Below, in pieces: positions 15,116 to 24,325 of a stretch of 37,109 nucleotides of DNA; within the stretch, counting starts at the first letter, position 1, and every line of letters starts with the position of its first letter. The stretch lies in NCBI GenBank assembly GCA_021782545.1, contig JAJXUW010000010.1, positions 1 through 37,109 of the forward strand. The letters are read 5' to 3'. This DNA comes from Deltaproteobacteria bacterium. GTDB taxonomy: Bacteria; Desulfobacterota; Desulfuromonadia; Geobacterales; Pseudopelobacteraceae. Made by a program: the position numbers and the translations under genes. The notes beneath the pieces were generated by a model. That model had not been told where the DNA came from, ran no database searches, and was given only the letters and a program-made list of their open reading frames with translations.

Positions 15116-15991
15116 TTAGTACTTTTGCAAAAAGCGTGACAGCCCAGGAGAAAAGGATTCAATTTTTGCCCTCACCTGTACATCAAGCGTTTTGAGCCAA
15201 CGATCGGGTATCGCCCCCACCCCGTAGTACGCCCCGGCCAATCCCCCCGCCAGTGCTGCCGTCGTATCCGCATCACCACCATTAGCCGTAACCGTGACTA
15301 TGCAGCCCTCTAGGCTGTCCGTGACAAAGAACCCATGCAGCACCGTCCGTAGAGTATCCACGATATAGCCGCCTGACTTGCCGTCGAATTTCCCAGGCTC
15401 GAACCGCGGGTAGCGCCGGGCAATCTCCAGGAGCCGTTGCTTGTCAGCTCCTTGCAGAGCTGCTGCCACCAAAGAGGCATAGCAGCGGCACCCCTCGTCT
15501 GATTCCTCGTTGTTGTGCGTCAGGCGGGACTGTTCCACAACCGCTTGCTGCATGGTCTCCGGCTGATCGGCATAGGCCAGGATCAAGGGAAGCGCACGCA
15601 TCACCCCACCGTTTCCGGCTGAGTCCTCAGCGTATGGGGCTTCAAGTCTACCGGTCCTAATGTGACGGTTAATGCCGATGCTCACCGTACGGCCGATGTC
15701 CAGCGGCTCGCTGTTGTACCACTCCACAAAGTGGGCCGCGATATCCGGAAGGTTGTAGCCGCCGCAGGCCACCAGGGAGCGGGCCACACACAGCATCATC
15801 TCAGTGTCGTCCGTGATCTGCCCCGGCTCCAGCTTCAGCCAGCCGCCGCCGATGATGTCCCGGTGTACGCCATACTCTGCCTTGATCTCCTCCGGCGTCA
15901 TGAACTCCGCGCTGGCTCCTAGGGCGTCGCCCACGGCAAAGGCAAGCAGAGAGCCAAGCCCCCGCTCTTGACGGCCCACCCTATCTGTCAT
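15116..15991 (-). CDS. ADP-ribosylglycohydrolase, DraG-like (dinitrogenase reductase reactivating type)
   Basis: This 291-residue protein is the full length of the ADP-ribosylglycohydrolase family. Metal-site motifs are GDALGA near residue 21, TDDT at 60-63 and GGDADTTAALAGG near residue 243. The opening (GASAEFMTPEEI, IIGGGWLKLEPGQITDDTEMML, EPLDIG) closely resembles DraG, which removes ADP-ribose from the nitrogenase Fe protein. The partner transferase draT and nif genes are not in the window, so another ADP-ribosylated target is possible. The start ATG 15991 has GGAGAAAG upstream. It lies inside the interval bounded by the selC-derived repeats and has no operon partner. Confidence 0.85.
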   Translation of the reverse strand: MTDRVGRQERGLGSLLAFAVGDALGASAEFMTPEEIKAEYGVHRDIIGGGWLKLEPGQITDDTEMMLCVARSLVACGGYNLPDIAAHFVEWYNSEPLDIGRTVSIGINRHIRTGRLEAPYAEDSAGNGGVMRALPLILAYADQPETMQQAVVEQSRLTHNNEESDEGCRCYASLVAAALQGADKQRLLEIARRYPRFEPGKFDGKSGGYIVDTLRTVLHGFFVTDSLEGCIVTVTANGGDADTTAALAGGLAGAYYGVGAIPDRWLKTLDVQVRAKIESFSPGLSRFLQKY

Positions 15992-16364
15992 CAGTGGTTA
16001 CTTTCTCCGACGTCATCACTTTGCTTATCTTACCCCGGTATCCGTGAATCTATTATTGTTTCGCACGGTTGTACCATATCACAAATATCCGTCCCCGTAA
16101 AATTTGCCCGATAAACAAAGGGACAATTGGACCCATTTACAGGGGACAGATACCCGCATATGGAGTGTGTGATACCTGGCTGGGGGGTATACTCGGTCCG
16201 CATTTCCCCGGCACAACAGCCCCAGCGAATCATCCAAGTTGGATGTTTTAAACAATCAAGTTGATTTAACTTATTGAAATAACTAATTATTTATATTAAC
16301 TCGTCGTAGTGGAGCTGTTACGGTTCAGCAATGAAGTAACTCACATGGAAAGGGGGTGATCGCT
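15992..16364. other. Intergenic stretch without a convincing gene; AT-rich right half
   Basis: No reading frame here has a ribosome site and a plausible protein. The part at about 16245-16312 is clearly richer in A and T than its surroundings and holds the imperfect inverted repeat AAGTTGATTTAACTT near 16258-16272. It presumably carries the promoters for draG to the left and the small broken gene to the right. Confidence 0.5.
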
Positions 16365-16506
16365 ATGAGAATTTCTGAACTGATTACAGAACTGGAAGAG
16401 GCCCGGGTGATGTCGCTGTTCACATGGCCCCCGGGAAGTGTCAGGCCTGGAACTGGTGCAGGACGACGCAGGACTTGAGATGGACGCACACGTCTTTATC
16501 TGCTGA
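16365..16506 (+). pseudogene. Frameshifted small gene (phage- or plasmid-type hypothetical protein)
   Basis: A good ribosome site (AAAGGGGG) precedes ATG 16365. Frame one gives MRISELITELEEAR, the usual opening of short phage/plasmid-type proteins. It then runs into unlike sequence and stops at 37 residues. A second frame continues sensibly as GDVAVHMAPG (16411 onward), and a third as VSGLELVQDDAGLEMDAHVFIC, ending at the TGA at 16504-16506. Two single-base losses would link all three into one protein of about 47 residues. A terminator follows. An intact 37-residue peptide is the alternative but is less convincing. Confidence 0.5.
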
Positions 16507-16527
16507 CCTGCCGGAAACTTGTTGAGG

Positions 16528-16560
16528 AGAAAGCCGCTCCAGATCGAGGCGGCTTTCTGT
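16528..16560 (+). terminator. Terminator after the broken small gene
   Basis: A 10-bp stem AGAAAGCCGC (16528-16537) pairs with GCGGCTTTCT (16549-16558), with T residues in and after the right arm. Confidence 0.7.
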
Positions 16561-16608
16561 CATGGGTAACTATGGGGGTAACAACGGTTTTAAGGATTAA
16601 AACAATAA

Positions 16609-16625
16609 TTCAATTCCCATGTGCC
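16609..16625 (+). repeat. Distal copy of the selC 3'-end repeat
   Basis: TTCAATTCCCATGTGCC matches selC 14908-14924 at 16 of 17 positions, in the same orientation, about 1.7 kb downstream. The match ends exactly where selC continues with TCCGCCA, so it is not a second tRNA gene. Confidence 0.5.
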
Positions 16626-16656
16626 CGTACTTCTGCGTTAGTAAGCGCCTAAACGC

Positions 16657-16695
16657 AACGAGGCGATCCCGCAAACCAGGATCGCCTCGTTTTTC
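16657..16695. terminator. Terminator of the nuo operon (bidirectional hairpin)
   Basis: A 13-bp perfect stem (AACGAGGCGATCC at 16657-16669 pairing with 16679-16691) lies 18 nt beyond the nuoN stop. It has a T-run on the plus side and a weaker GCGTTT on the minus side. Confidence 0.85.
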
Positions 16696-16712
16696 GTGTT
16701 ATGAGGTTACTA

Positions 16713-18176
16713 CTACGAAATTACTTTAACGGCGGCCTGTGCCAGTTGCAACAGATAGGAAGGCACAACGCCGGGGATTAAAGTGCCAAGGAACGAAACA
16801 AGCAATGCAAGGGAGACAGGAGCGGTCAGACTAACCCAGCCAAACTCTTCTTCAGCCGGTTTCATATACATATAGACCATCACCCGCAGGTAGTAGTAGG
16901 CCGACGCAGCGCTGTTCAGGACACCAATCACGGCCAGCCAGATGTACCCAGCCTCAACCGCGCCGGAGAACAGGTAAAACTTGCCGATAAAGCCAGCCGT
17001 TGGCGGAATGCCAGCTAAAGAAAACAGGAACAGGGTCATGATGGCTGCCAGAGCGGGACGCTTGTGCCCCAGACCGGCAAAATCCTGTACATTACCGTTG
17101 GTCTCGCCCTGTTTGGCAACCAAAACAACAATCGCAAAGGCACCGATGTTCATAAAGGCGTAGGACAGCATATAAAACAGGATACCGGAGGTGCCGGTCG
17201 TGTTGGCTGCAGCAAAGCCTACCAGAGCGTAACCTGCGTGCGCGATGGATGAATAAGCCAGCATTCGTTTGATGTTGTCTTGACGCAGAGCGGTTATATT
17301 ACCAACCGTCATGGTCAATACGGCCAGAATCCACAGCAGGTCACTCCAATCAGCCTTCATCGAAGGAAACGCTACCAGGAACATACGCAGGAAGGCTGCG
17401 AAGGCCGCCGCCTTGGGACCAGCGGACATAAGTGCGGTAACCGGCGTGGGAGCGCCCTCATAGACATCAGGCGTCCACATATGGAATGGCACGATGGCGA
17501 TCTTGAAGGCGAAACCGGTCAGGATCAGCAGGGCGCCAATCAACAGCAGGATATCGGGTTGCCCCATCTGCGACGCAACGGCTGCAATCTTGGCGATACG
17601 GGTGTAGCCGGTCGCACCGTACACCAATGCCATACCATACAGCAGGAAACCTGTTGAGAAGGCGCCCAGCAGAAAATACTTCAGACCTGATTCGTTCGAT
17701 TTTACGTTTGCACGATTGAATCCGGCCAGCACGTACAATGAGATAGACATCAATTCAAGACCCAGAAAGATGGTCATCATATCGGTGCCAGAGGCCATCA
17801 GCATCATGCCGACGGTGGTGAAGAGCACCATGGGATACAGTTCTCCCTGGTTGCATCCCTCACGCTCCATATACTGATCACTGATAAGCACCGCCAAACC
17901 GGCCGCAATGACGAAGATCAGCTTGAAAAAGATGGCGAAGTTATCCAGCACCACTGAACCGCTGAAACCATCAACATTCTGCCCCCAGCCACAAGCAGCT
18001 GTATAACCTGCCGCCACAAGGCCGGCCAGACTGAGCCAGGCCAAGTATCCCTTGGATTTGGAGGGTACGAAGACGTTAACCAGCAACAGTGCCATACCTA
18101 CCACCGAGAGAATGATCTCCGGCATGATGGTGGCAAGGTTAATCGTCTGAAAAAGTTGGGCTACATTAATTTCCAT
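16713..18176 (-). CDS. nuoN: NADH-quinone oxidoreductase subunit N
   Basis: This 487-residue inner-membrane, antiporter-like subunit of complex I has about 14 membrane helices. The conserved lysine-bearing segment FKIAIVPFHMWTPDVYEGAPTPVTALMSAGPKAAAFA and the following KRMLAYSSIAHAGYALVG are clearly visible. It contributes one of the proton channels. It is the last gene of the 14-gene operon, 33 nt after nuoM, and a terminator follows. Normal length. Confidence 0.97.
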   Translation of the reverse strand: MEINVAQLFQTINLATIMPEIILSVVGMALLLVNVFVPSKSKGYLAWLSLAGLVAAGYTAACGWGQNVDGFSGSVVLDNFAIFFKLIFVIAAGLAVLISDQYMEREGCNQGELYPMVLFTTVGMMLMASGTDMMTIFLGLELMSISLYVLAGFNRANVKSNESGLKYFLLGAFSTGFLLYGMALVYGATGYTRIAKIAAVASQMGQPDILLLIGALLILTGFAFKIAIVPFHMWTPDVYEGAPTPVTALMSAGPKAAAFAAFLRMFLVAFPSMKADWSDLLWILAVLTMTVGNITALRQDNIKRMLAYSSIAHAGYALVGFAAANTTGTSGILFYMLSYAFMNIGAFAIVVLVAKQGETNGNVQDFAGLGHKRPALAAIMTLFLFSLAGIPPTAGFIGKFYLFSGAVEAGYIWLAVIGVLNSAASAYYYLRVMVYMYMKPAEEEFGWVSLTAPVSLALLVSFLGTLIPGVVPSYLLQLAQAAVKVIS

Positions 18177-18209
18177 TGAACAGTCCTCCAGGAACGTTGA
18201 CTCTATTGG

Positions 18210-19787
<1,578 letters not shown>

Positions 19788-19824
19788 CGAATCTGCTCCT
19801 TTATACAGAATGCGAAACGGAACG

Positions 19825-21828
19825 TTACTTAAACACGTAGTAGGCGACGATCGCGACCACACCCAGCGCCATTGACCAGGCGTAGTTGTAGATCAGACCG
19901 GACTGCATGTAGCGGATAACACCGCCAAAGGCCATAACGGTACTGGCGACACCATTTACCACTCCATCCACAACCAGAACGTCAAAGCCTTTCCAAAGGA
20001 ATCTACCCAAGGCCTTGCAGGGATTGACAATCATGAAGTCATACAACTCATCGATATACCACTTGTTGTAGACCGCACGATGGAGTGCCGGGAAGGCGGT
20101 GGTGAATTTCTTAGGCAGTTCGGGGTTTATCAGATAGAGCAGAGCGGCAATAGAGATACCGATCAGGGCAATCACCACCGAGGCGGCCATCATCCCCCAC
20201 TCCAGGGTGTGGCTGTGCTGTTCGGGGTGGACATGGGCCAGCATATACTGGTTGGCATTTGCAAAGACCGGCTCAAGGTATTGATCAAGATAGTTGGGCA
20301 CCCCCCCGAACAGATCACCGATCAGCTTAGGCAGACCAAGATAGCCACCAAGGATGGAGAGCAAAGCAAGGACAAGCAACGGAATCACGATCACCATCGG
20401 CGACTCGTGCAGGTGCTTCTCAGCCCCCTCCTTGATCCGGCAGGTACCGAAAAAGGTCATGAACACCAAACGGAACATGTAGAAGGCGGTCAGCAGCGCC
20501 GCACAGGCGCCCATTCCCCACAGGACAATGTTCAGGTCACCGTGCAACGGATTGGAGAAGGCCTGCCAGAGGATTTCATCCTTTGAGAAGAAGCCGGAAA
20601 AACCTGGTATACCGGCAATCGCGATGGTGGCAATCAGGAAGGTCAGGAAGGTAAGCGGCATGTGTTTCCGTAAGCCGCCCATGTTGCGCATGTCCTGGGC
20701 ATCATCATGGGAATGAACATGGTGCAGGGCGCCATGCATGGAGTGGATCACCGCACCGGAACCGAGGAACAGACAGGCCTTGAAAAAGGCGTGGGTCATC
20801 AGGTGGAAGATACCGGCAGTAAAGGCCCCCACCCCCATGGCCAGGAACATGTAGCCCAGCTGTGAGACGGTGGAGTAGGCCAGCACCCGCTTGATATCGT
20901 TCTGTGCGGTGCCGATGGTGGCGGCAAACAGGGCGGTACAGCCACCGACCAGTGCGACGACGGTCATGGTTTCAGGTGAACGGATGAAGAGGTAGCTCAT
21001 CCGTCCGATCATATAGACCCCGGCGGTCACCATGGTGGCGGCGTGGATCAGGGCGGAAACCGGGGTAGGACCTTCCATGGCGTCCGGCAACCAGGTGTAC
21101 AACGGAATCTGGGCGGACTTACCGGTGGCCCCCAGGAAGAAGCAGAGGGTAATGACGGTTACGACCCCTCCGGTCGGCAGCAGGTTGGCATTCTTGGCTA
21201 GTTCGGTGAACTGGATAGTCCAGATGTTGTTGGTCTGTCCCATGTACCAGAACAGGGTGAAGGTACCCAGCAGGAAACCAAAGTCACCGACCCGGTTCAT
21301 CACAAAGGCCTTCTTACCTGCGTCTCCGGCGGACTTTTTGTGAAAATAGTAACCGATCAAGAGGTACGAACAGAGGCCAACGCCCTCCCAGCCGACGAAC
21401 ATCAGCAACAGGTTGTTGCCGGTTACCAGGAGCAGCATGGAGAACACAAACAGGTTCAGGTAGGCAAAAAAGCGATAGAAGCCTTCCTCACCGTGCATGT
21501 AGCCGATGGAGTAGACATGGATCAGAAAGCCGATACCGGTCACCACCAAAAGCATCAAACAGGACAGCGGATCAATCAGAAAGGCAACGTCGGCATTAAA
21601 GTGGCCAGCCGTGATCCATGTGAAGATCTTGACGTTGATCACACGCTCTTCTGCAGGGAGGCCGATCAGCTTAAGGAAGGTCATGACGGATACGATGAAG
21701 GAACAGAGTACCGCAAAGGCACCGATCGAGCCGATGACCGTCTCATTCTTGATCTTCTTCCCCAGCAATCCGTTGATCAGAAAACCGATCAGGGGAAACA
21801 GGGGTATCAGCCACACGTTGTCGAACAT
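19825..21828 (-). CDS. nuoL: NADH-quinone oxidoreductase subunit L
   Basis: This 667-residue protein is the largest antiporter-like subunit, with the long C-terminal horizontal helix that ties the membrane arm together. Conserved motifs are [57 protein letters not shown] and [25 protein letters not shown] His-rich loop ([13 protein letters not shown]) lies in the middle. AAAGGAG precedes the ATG. The 74-nt gap to nuoK is the longest in the operon. Confidence 0.97.
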   Translation of the reverse strand: MFDNVWLIPLFPLIGFLINGLLGKKIKNETVIGSIGAFAVLCSFIVSVMTFLKLIGLPAEERVINVKIFTWITAGHFNADVAFLIDPLSCLMLLVVTGIGFLIHVYSIGYMHGEEGFYRFFAYLNLFVFSMLLLVTGNNLLLMFVGWEGVGLCSYLLIGYYFHKKSAGDAGKKAFVMNRVGDFGFLLGTFTLFWYMGQTNNIWTIQFTELAKNANLLPTGGVVTVITLCFFLGATGKSAQIPLYTWLPDAMEGPTPVSALIHAATMVTAGVYMIGRMSYLFIRSPETMTVVALVGGCTALFAATIGTAQNDIKRVLAYSTVSQLGYMFLAMGVGAFTAGIFHLMTHAFFKACLFLGSGAVIHSMHGALHHVHSHDDAQDMRNMGGLRKHMPLTFLTFLIATIAIAGIPGFSGFFSKDEILWQAFSNPLHGDLNIVLWGMGACAALLTAFYMFRLVFMTFFGTCRIKEGAEKHLHESPMVIVIPLLVLALLSILGGYLGLPKLIGDLFGGVPNYLDQYLEPVFANANQYMLAHVHPEQHSHTLEWGMMAASVVIALIGISIAALLYLINPELPKKFTTAFPALHRAVYNKWYIDELYDFMIVNPCKALGRFLWKGFDVLVVDGVVNGVASTVMAFGGVIRYMQSGLIYNYAWSMALGVVAIVAYYVFK

Positions 21829-21902
21829 TGAGCTACTCCTTTATTCAAATTCGTCTTAGCAAGGTACCGGTTCAGATAGCAGCACTACGTCACACTATGC
21901 CA

Positions 21903-22205
21903 TTACCACTTCATCAGGTTTGCGTCGTCAACGTCAATCGACTCGCGGTTGTTAAAGAATGCGATAAACAGGGCTAAACCGACCGCAGCCTCGGCTGCGG
22001 CAACCGTCATAATGAAGAAGACAAATATCTGGCCGTCGAGGTTCCCCAAGTGGCGGGAAAGGGCGACGAAGGTCAGGTTGACGGCATTCAGCATCAGCTC
22101 GATGCACATAAACATGACGATTGCGTTTTTACGGGTCAGAACCCCAATAGTGCCGATGGAAAACAATACGGCGCTGACAAGCAGGTAATTGGTCAGGTTA
22201 TCCAT
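21903..22205 (-). CDS. nuoK: NADH-quinone oxidoreductase subunit K
   Basis: This 100-residue protein has three membrane helices. The conserved membrane glutamates are in [16 protein letters not shown] and in [18 protein letters not shown]; both take part in coupling. Two start codons are possible: ATG 22211 leaves only 2 nt after GAGGTG, while ATG 22205 leaves 8 nt and gives the usual [15 protein letters not shown] opening, so 22205 is preferred. Confidence 0.96.
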   Translation of the reverse strand: MDNLTNYLLVSAVLFSIGTIGVLTRKNAIVMFMCIELMLNAVNLTFVALSRHLGNLDGQIFVFFIMTVAAAEAAVGLALFIAFFNNRESIDVDDANLMKW

Positions 22206-22218
22206 TATCATGACACCT

Positions 22219-22731
22219 CTAGGAAAGTTTTTTCTTGGCCAGGATCACTGCCCCAACCATGGCGGCCAGCAACAGAATCGAGGTGACCTCAAACGGCAAC
22301 AGGAAGTCGGTAAACATGACAGCACCGATCAGCTCGGTGTGACCAATCTGATTGATGACGTCAGAGGTCACCGGGCCAGCCAGCATGGCCACCTTACCGC
22401 GGGTCAGGAACAGGACGGACAGAAGCAGTGTCACAATACCGGTCACAGTGCCGAGTGCGACCTGATGGACATGCTTCTTGTTGGCATCAACACGAATATT
22501 CAGCAGCATGATGGTGAAGACGATCAACACCATAATGGCGCCAGCATAGACAATGATCTGGACAGCGGCCATGAAGGGGGCATCCAGCATGGCGTAGTAG
22601 GTCGCCAGACAGAAGAAGGTCAGCACTAGGGAGAGCGCACTGTTGATCGGGTTCTTGCAGGTAACGACCAGCAGCGCCGATACAACGGCCACTATAGTGA
22701 CAATGGCGAAGAAAATAGATGAGATATCCAT
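22219..22731 (-). CDS. nuoJ: NADH-quinone oxidoreductase subunit J
   Basis: This 170-residue membrane subunit has five predicted helices. [35 protein letters not shown] contains the conserved Tyr/Gly helix with a pi-bulge that relays conformational change during proton pumping. AAAGGAG lies 9 nt before the ATG. It is separated from nuoI and nuoK by about 13 nt on each side. Confidence 0.96.
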   Translation of the reverse strand: MDISSIFFAIVTIVAVVSALLVVTCKNPINSALSLVLTFFCLATYYAMLDAPFMAAVQIIVYAGAIMVLIVFTIMLLNIRVDANKKHVHQVALGTVTGIVTLLLSVLFLTRGKVAMLAGPVTSDVINQIGHTELIGAVMFTDFLLPFEVTSILLLAAMVGAVILAKKKLS

Positions 22732-22744
22732 GTACTGCGCTCCT

Positions 22745-23152
22745 TTATTTCTTTTCTAAAAGTCGTTCCTTGGTGAAGACAAAGTCTTCTCGCCGATAAT
22801 TGGCCAGCTCAAACTCACCGGTCATTTTGAGCGCGTCCACCGGGCAGGCTTCCACGCAATAACCGCAGAAGATACACCGCAGGATGTCTATCTCGTAACG
22901 AGCCGCGTACTTGTCATGATTGGCATCCTCCCCGGCTTCAACGGTGATGCATTTTGCGGGGCACACCGTCGGGCAGAGGTAACAAGCCACACACTTGGCC
23001 TTGTCATGGGACACCTTCAGCGCATGCAGGCCACGGAAACGTTCTGCCACCTTAGGGCGTTCCTCAGGGTACATCAAGGTAATCGGTTTCTTGAAGAGGT
23101 GCCCGAGGGTAATCTTCATTCCTTGCATGATCGGTGTTATCGGATTCGGCAT
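22745..23152 (-). CDS. nuoI: NADH-quinone oxidoreductase subunit I
   Basis: This 135-residue peripheral-arm ferredoxin subunit carries clusters N6a and N6b: the first motif is CVACYLCPTVCP near residue 54 and the second CIFCGYCVEACP near residue 93. The N-terminal amphipathic segment (GMKITLGHLFKKPITLMYPEE) anchors it to the membrane arm. It is slightly shorter than the roughly 160-180 residues of many homologues, mainly at the C-terminus. Confidence 0.96.
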   Translation of the reverse strand: MPNPITPIMQGMKITLGHLFKKPITLMYPEERPKVAERFRGLHALKVSHDKAKCVACYLCPTVCPAKCITVEAGEDANHDKYAARYEIDILRCIFCGYCVEACPVDALKMTGEFELANYRREDFVFTKERLLEKK

Positions 23153-23195
23153 GACATCATCCTTTATATCGTTGTTCTAAGTTAGAAGCTGCGGT

Positions 23196-24278
23196 TTAGC
23201 CAAAGAAGCTGTAGAACCCAAAGTAGCCAGCAAGCGCGGTCAGCACGATCAGTACCAAGGCCAGAGGCAGCAGCAGCTTCCAGCCAAGTTTCATCAACTG
23301 GTCATAGCGGTAGCGAGGCAGCGTGGCCCGGATCCAGATGGCGATGAACATCAGGAAGTAGACCTTGATGACGAAGTAGACCACGGACAGTGCGGGGATC
23401 GCCTTGGACATGGGGCCGTCCCAGCCGCCCAGGAACAAGGTGGTGGTAATGGCGCTGACCGTCACCATGTTGGCATATTCAGCCATGAAGAACATGGCGT
23501 ACTTCATCGAGGAGTATTCGGTACAGAAACCGGAAACCAGTTCGGATTCGCACTCCGGAAGGTCAAACGGTGTCCGGTTGGTCTCGGCCAAGGCGCAGAT
23601 ATAAAAGAGGACGCCGGCGGCAAAGGTCATCGGGTTGCTCCAGATGAACCACTTCATCCCTTCCTGGGCCTTGACGATTTCCTGCAGCGACAGGGAGCCT
23701 GCCAGCATGAAAACCGGTACGATAGCCAGACCGGCCGCCAGTTCATAGGAAACCATCTGGGCAGAGGAACGTAGGCCACCTAACAGTGAATACTTGCTAT
23801 TTGAAGACCAGCCCGCCAAGACAATACCGTATACCCCCAGCGAGGCCATGGCGAGGATGTACAACACACCGACGTTCAAGTCAAACACACGACCGATGGC
23901 GGTGTCATAGTAACCTGCGATCTGCAGCGGCACCTTGTAGCCCATCACCTCAATGGTGTCACCGAACGGAATGGCCGCAAACGTGATAAAAGCAGGAACC
24001 AAGGCTATAAGCGGTGCGACCAGATAGGCAAAGGTGCTGGCCTTCTCAGGGATGATCTCTTCTTTGAAGAAAAGTTTGAGACCGTCGGCAATCGGCTGCA
24101 ACAGCCCCTTGGGACCGACCCGGTTAGGTCCAATCCGCACCTGCATGAAGCCAATGATCTTACGCTCGGCGTAGGTGGCGTAGGCCACTGTCAGCAGTAC
24201 AAATACAAATGCACCGAGTACCTTGGCAACCATGGCGATGTAATAATACAGCGGCAGTCCAAGAATTACGTTGTCCAT
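23196..24278 (-). CDS. nuoH: NADH-quinone oxidoreductase subunit H
   Basis: This 360-residue membrane subunit, with about 8 helices, forms the quinone chamber with NuoB and NuoD. Hallmarks are MQVRIGPNRVGPKGLLQPIADGLKL, the acidic loop AETNRTPFDLPECESELVSGFCTEYSSMKYAMFFMAEY and RATLPRYRYDQLMKLGWK. GAAGGAAAGAGGG provides the ribosome site. Normal length. Confidence 0.97.
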   Translation of the reverse strand: MDNVILGLPLYYYIAMVAKVLGAFVFVLLTVAYATYAERKIIGFMQVRIGPNRVGPKGLLQPIADGLKLFFKEEIIPEKASTFAYLVAPLIALVPAFITFAAIPFGDTIEVMGYKVPLQIAGYYDTAIGRVFDLNVGVLYILAMASLGVYGIVLAGWSSNSKYSLLGGLRSSAQMVSYELAAGLAIVPVFMLAGSLSLQEIVKAQEGMKWFIWSNPMTFAAGVLFYICALAETNRTPFDLPECESELVSGFCTEYSSMKYAMFFMAEYANMVTVSAITTTLFLGGWDGPMSKAIPALSVVYFVIKVYFLMFIAIWIRATLPRYRYDQLMKLGWKLLLPLALVLIVLTALAGYFGFYSFFG

Positions 24279-24325
24279 CGGTCCCTCTTTCCTTCGTAAG
24301 TAGCGTTAAGAGTACTGAAAACTCG

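Noticed and set aside
16030-16251. Short open frames on both strands in the gap between draG and the broken small gene
   Set aside because: Neither has a Shine-Dalgarno or plausible protein composition; they are best left as non-coding.
16365-16478. TGA ending the 37-codon first frame as a selenocysteine codon, given the nearby selC
   Set aside because: The downstream in-frame sequence is not protein-like, no selenocysteine insertion hairpin is apparent next to the TGA, and the three-frame continuity fits a frameshifted gene better.
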